Shown: positions 61,117 through 64,000 of the stretch, piece after piece
Layout of the letters: each line of letters begins with the position of its first letter
Numbering within the stretch: the stretch's first letter is position 1
Origin: JAFGDH01 sp964441265
GTDB lineage: Archaea > Aenigmatarchaeota > Aenigmatarchaeia > QMZP01 > QMZT01
Length of the DNA stretch: 64,000 bases
Reading direction: 5' to 3'
Assembly: GCA_964441265.1 (NCBI GenBank)
Contig: CAYYKJ010000001.1
Coordinates: 124,001 to 188,000, forward strand
Made by a program: the position numbers and the translations under genes
Notes under the pieces: model-generated
Told to the model about the DNA's origin: nothing
Database searches by the model: none
Seen by the model: the letters and a program-made list of their open reading frames with translations, nothing else

Positions 61117-62316
61117 ATGTTCGAGAAAAACATAATATGCTCACAATGCGGAAGTAAGTATCCCCTGAACAGTGTCATGTTCCGCTGCGGGAAGTGCGGC
61201 GGCTCACTGGAAGTGCTCTTCGATTATTCCCGCCTGAGGAAGGTGGTAAGCAGGGACATATTCCGCTCCCGCCCCTTCAACCACGCCAGGTACAGGGAGA
61301 TGTTCCCCGTGAAGGACATGATTTCGATAAGCGAGGGTGGGACCCCCCTGATACGCTCGAGGAACATCGAAAGGAAGAAGGGGCTCGAATTCGAGCTCTA
61401 CTTCAAATACGAGGCCGTCAATCCCACGGGCTCCTTCAAGGACAGGGGCTCGGCCGTGGAGGTCGCCAAGGCGAGGGATTTCGGTGCCGATAGGGTGGTC
61501 TGCGCCTCCACCGGGAACATGGGCGCCTCTGTGGCTGCCTATTCCGGCATAGCCAACATACCATGCTACATATTCACCCCCAGGGACGCAGTCCACATCA
61601 AGCTGGAGCAGATAATGGCCTACGGGGCCAAGCTTTACAAGGTCGCCGGGAACTACACAGACACCTACAAGCTGGTGGAGGAGGCCTTCAGGGAGCACAA
61701 AGCGCATCTCCTGGGAGACTACCTGTACAGGAGGGAGGGCACCAAGTCAGTGGGATACGAGATAATCGACCAGCTGGACTTCGACCTCTCGAACACGTAC
61801 GTATTCACCCCAATAGGCAACGGGACGCTCATATCGGCGACCTGGAAGGCATTCAAGGAGTTCTATCTCATGGGCATGACATTCAAGAAGCCCAGGATGG
61901 CCGGCATACAGGCGGACAAGTGCAACCCCGTGACACGGGCATTCAAGGATCGGGAGGAAATAAAGCCGAGGAAGAGGGCCAGGACAGTTGCAAAGGCGAT
62001 AGAGTGCGGGGATCCCATGGATGGGGACAGGGCGCTACAGGTGCTGTACGAGTCCAACGGATTCTCGGAATCGGTCAGCGAGAAGAAGATCATGAAGTGC
62101 AGGGAGATGCTGGCCGGGGAGGAGGGTATGTTCGCGGAGCCCGCCGGGGCGGTGGCGCTGGCCGGCGTGCTGAAGGCGAAGGACAGGATAGAGAAGGGGA
62201 GCAGGGTAGTGTGCCTGGTCACCGGGCACGGGCTGAAGAGCCCCCACACAGGCATAAGAAAGAAGGAGAAGAAGATAAAGGCGAACAAATCCTCGCTGGG
62301 GAAGATATTCAGATGA
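61117..62316 (+). CDS. thrC: Threonine synthase
   Basis: 399 residues. Begins with a rubredoxin-like zinc knuckle (CSQCGSKYP...CGKCGGSL), then the PLP fold with NPTGSFKDRG (PLP lysine), ASTGNMGASVAAYSG and PIGNGTLIS. Converts O-phosphohomoserine to threonine. The cysteine pair at the N-terminus occurs in archaeal class-2-like ThrC. A tail of about 20 basic residues ends the protein. No other threonine gene is nearby. Confidence 0.9.
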   Translation: MFEKNIICSQCGSKYPLNSVMFRCGKCGGSLEVLFDYSRLRKVVSRDIFRSRPFNHARYREMFPVKDMISISEGGTPLIRSRNIERKKGLEFELYFKYEAVNPTGSFKDRGSAVEVAKARDFGADRVVCASTGNMGASVAAYSGIANIPCYIFTPRDAVHIKLEQIMAYGAKLYKVAGNYTDTYKLVEEAFREHKAHLLGDYLYRREGTKSVGYEIIDQLDFDLSNTYVFTPIGNGTLISATWKAFKEFYLMGMTFKKPRMAGIQADKCNPVTRAFKDREEIKPRKRARTVAKAIECGDPMDGDRALQVLYESNGFSESVSEKKIMKCREMLAGEEGMFAEPAGAVALAGVLKAKDRIEKGSRVVCLVTGHGLKSPHTGIRKKEKKIKANKSSLGKIFR

Positions 62317-62355
62317 ACTCCTAGAGTCATGGCTCCAGAAATTCCCAGGTCTAAC

Positions 62356-62463
62356 ATTTATAAATGGTGCCTACCATTATAATCATTCGAGAGCGGTACG
62401 GTCCGCGCCCGTGCTTTTACCGGGGCGCCTGCTTTATCGCATCGGCAATTCAAGGTGTAACAA
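62356..62463 (+). promoter_or_regulatory. Promoter and structured leader of the S15 gene
   Basis: TATA box ATTTATAAAT (62356-62365) implies a transcript starting near 62388, with a leader of about 75 bases, unusually long here. The leader contains GCGCCC (62405-62410) pairing with GGGCGC (62423-62428), extendable toward the loop, and a ribosome site AAGGTG just before the ATG. It is the only long G+C-rich leader seen in the window. Confidence 0.5.
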
Positions 62464-62916
62464 ATGGCGAGAATGCACTCGAGGAAGAAAGGAAAATCGG
62501 GCTCCAAGAAACCCATCAAGAAGACCGCCAAGTGGGTGGAATACAAGCCCAAGGAAGTGATGGAGCTCGTGGTCAAATACGCCAACAAGGGCTTCTCCTC
62601 GGCCAAGATAGGGACCATCCTCAGGGACCAGTACGGCATATCCTCCGTCAAGCTGGTGACGAAGAAGAACATAAGCGACATCATGAAGGAGAAGAAGGTA
62701 TACCCAAAACTCCCGGAGGACATGTTCAACCTGATAAAGAAGGCGGTAAACCTGATGGAGCACATGGACAGGAACAAGAGGGACTACACCTCCTACAGGG
62801 GTCTCGAGGAAACCCAGTCCAAGATAAGGAGACTGGCCCGTTACTACAGAAAGAGGGGAGCCATCCCCAAGGACTGGAAGTACGACCCGGAGCAGGCAAA
62901 GCTGCTCATACGGTAA
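62464..62916 (+). CDS. rps15: Ribosomal protein S15 (uS15), archaeal type
   Basis: 150 residues, with the N-terminal extension typical of archaea/eukaryotes (MARMHSRKKGKSGSKKP...WVEYKPKEV). The S15 core includes DRNKRDYTSYRGLEETQSKI (16S rRNA binding) and ends RYYRKRGAIPKDWKY. The leader upstream is long and structured. Confidence 0.96.
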   Translation: MARMHSRKKGKSGSKKPIKKTAKWVEYKPKEVMELVVKYANKGFSSAKIGTILRDQYGISSVKLVTKKNISDIMKEKKVYPKLPEDMFNLIKKAVNLMEHMDRNKRDYTSYRGLEETQSKIRRLARYYRKRGAIPKDWKYDPEQAKLLIR

Positions 62917-62934
62917 ACACTGTTCAATTTTCTA

Positions 62935-63714
62935 TCATGACCTGAACAGACGTATGTATGCGACGGCGAAAGCAAGTGCCACAAGATAGGATACGACGGC
63001 GCCGGGGAGCAGGCCTATCATCCCGAAGAGGAAATAAGCCGCCAGGCAGAAGAGGGTTATTCCGGTCGATCCGAGGGGCATGTTCTTGGCCACTGATTCG
63101 GCGAATTCGGGCCCGTGAGAACGGGTTATGAAGAAGAACGAGCAGGTGAAGGCCGCCGGGAAGCAGGCGAAAGCCCCTCCCCACACAGGACCGAAGACCT
63201 TCCCCAGAAAAACCGCAGTCGCGATGACAAGACCGGAGAACACGGACCTGTAAAGGAACTGCTTTTTCCTGCTGCCTGACAAATCCACCTTTCTGTGCTT
63301 TATTTCCCCGGTGAGGTAAGTGAAGCCCCCAAGAACCACGAAAAACACGAGCGTGAACAGGAAGAGGTTCTGGTGTCCCGCCATAACGAAGGGTATGGTT
63401 ATCGCGAACCAGATCGTCAGGCTAAGGATTATGGCTTTCACGTTGCCTAGTCTGACCAGCTTGATGAAAATGAACACGTATATTACGTCCAGGGCGTTGA
63501 CCAGAGGCATGATGGGTATCGCCTGGACCGCCGCCAGGGTGGTCTGCGTCCACCCTATGAAGAGAAGGGATATTATGGAGGTCGAGGGGAGACCGGTCAC
63601 CACGCCTCCGATCCTGCTCCCCAGCCTCTCCGAGATGTAGACGGAAAAGGCGATGTATGCCCCTCCCACGAGGAAGGAAAGCAGAAGCTTGGCCAGGAAA
63701 ACGTTGTCTATCAT
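62935..63714 (-). CDS. Polytopic membrane protein with internal duplication
   Basis: 259 residues, about eight membrane helices, not assigned to a named family. The halves resemble one another: residues about 15-50 contain ISERLGSRIGGVVTGLPSTS and residues about 165-200 contain VFLGKVFGPVWGGAFACFPAAF, a shared G-x-x-x-G-G-x-x-x-x-x-P pattern. This suggests a two-repeat transporter-like fold. Substrate unknown. Confidence 0.7.
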   Translation of the reverse strand: MIDNVFLAKLLLSFLVGGAYIAFSVYISERLGSRIGGVVTGLPSTSIISLLFIGWTQTTLAAVQAIPIMPLVNALDVIYVFIFIKLVRLGNVKAIILSLTIWFAITIPFVMAGHQNLFLFTLVFFVVLGGFTYLTGEIKHRKVDLSGSRKKQFLYRSVFSGLVIATAVFLGKVFGPVWGGAFACFPAAFTCSFFFITRSHGPEFAESVAKNMPLGSTGITLFCLAAYFLFGMIGLLPGAVVSYLVALAFAVAYIRLFRS

Positions 63715-63723
63715 AACATATCA

Positions 63724-63813
63724 TTATTTTTTCTTGAATAAAGCCATCAGCGTGTGTTCCCTTCCATAAGCCTTTGTTTCAACTATCTCTCTATCTATTG
63801 CGATAACATCCAT
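63724..63813 (-). CDS. Possible 29-residue open reading frame
   Basis: ATG at 63813, stop TAA at 63724, followed after 9 bases by the membrane protein start. The peptide MDVIAIDREIVETKAYGREH has no recognised match. It sits between two cotranscribed minus-strand genes and might be a remnant or a leader peptide. Weak support. Confidence 0.3.
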   Translation of the reverse strand: MDVIAIDREIVETKAYGREHTLMALFKKK

Positions 63814-63818
63814 GGAAA

Positions 63819-64000
63819 TCATTCCCATATGAACTGGTAATCCCTGGAACCGAATGAACGCTCCCTGCGCTTCTTGGTGATTCTCCAGACGAACATGATC
63901 GCCAGGCCGGTGACGATCCCGCCCACGTGGCCGAAGTTGGCTATCCCCGGCTGGAGGGAGAGCGCCCCCAGGAAGGTCTCCTCGACCAGAAGGAACACTA
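63819..64000 (-). CDS. Rhomboid-type intramembrane serine protease, C-terminal part
   Basis: The last 59 codons of a gene that continues beyond the window end; the stop TGA is at 63819-63821. The frame reads PGIANFGHVGGIVTGLAIMF, where the GHxGG motif holds the catalytic His of rhomboid proteases on the last core helix. It ends in a basic tail (RITKKRRERSFGSRDYQ). The catalytic Ser (GxSG) would lie outside the window. Confidence 0.85.
   Translation of the reverse strand, partial: VFLLVEETFLGALSLQPGIANFGHVGGIVTGLAIMFVWRITKKRRERSFGSRDYQFIWE

Noticed and set aside
22..64000. CRISPR arrays
   Set aside because: No regularly spaced 24-40-bp repeats were seen. The repeats present are gene-end copies or protein repeats.

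Overview
This window is about 50% G+C, gene-dense archaeal chromosome. The evidence is CDP-archaeol synthase, the archaeal GatDE amidotransferase, Kae1, a GINS subunit, aIF2 beta, aIF5B, EF-1A, a Hef-type helicase, Mre11, ribosomal proteins L11 and S15 of archaeal type, TATA boxes close to start codons (many transcripts look leaderless), and a tRNA gene with bulge-helix-bulge introns. Small size of many proteins, Cys-rich tail-fibre-like surface proteins and an unusual GluRS suggest a DPANN-type or deep euryarchaeal lineage, but the phylum cannot be fixed from sequence reading alone.

Layout. 0-6.2 kb: end of an FKBP prolyl isomerase, rtcA, a calcium-type P-ATPase, and a minus-strand group (DUF1405 membrane protein, hexapeptide acyltransferase, DUF504 protein, a 48-residue zinc ribbon, a metallophosphoesterase). 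6.29-6.57 kb: a tRNA-Ala(CGC) gene interrupted by three introns (D loop, anticodon loop, T loop). 6.7-10.8 kb: carS, a HAD protein, tmk, NAD kinase, guaB. 11.2-14.9 kb: gatD-nudix-gatE. 15-19.2 kb: Hef-like helicase, pepsin-fold protease homologue, R15P isomerase/eIF2B-like protein, mre11. 19.3-37.5 kb: an essentially complete de novo purine pathway (purF, D, N, H, S, L, Q, E, C, B, M) with folD and 5-formyl-THF cyclo-ligase, interspersed with kae1, a KamA-like radical SAM gene, a decayed radical SAM pseudogene and small hypotheticals. 37.5-47.5 kb: sppA, HAD, gltX, a metallo-beta-lactamase protein, a split GlmU-like pair, a presenilin-like protease with a truncated duplicate, valS. 47.5-53.4 kb: MopE-like surface protein, EF-1A, L11, GINS, aIF5B, aIF2 beta. 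53.4-61 kb: accessory island with a HEPN/MNT pair, two large secreted proteins, an AAA/DUF4143 ATPase and a membrane protein. 61-64 kb: thrC, S15, a membrane protein and the end of a rhomboid protease.

Two things stand out. First, the triply interrupted tRNA-Ala, in which all three introns fit a 3-nt bulge / 4-bp helix / 3-nt bulge model, and two introns share an 18-nt sequence next to their 3' splice sites. Second, a recurring architecture: three accessory gene units (HEPN/MNT, a 121-residue hypothetical, an AAA/DUF4143 ATPase) each sit directly downstream of a gene whose 3' end is repeated, in the same orientation, on the far side of the accessory unit. No recombinase is visible in any of the three. 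This looks like repeated insertion at gene 3' ends.

Other anomalies are a PurF whose glutaminase nucleophile Cys is Ser and whose glutamine pocket is eroded, a fused tandem PurS, and a GluRS that has lost both class I signature motifs.
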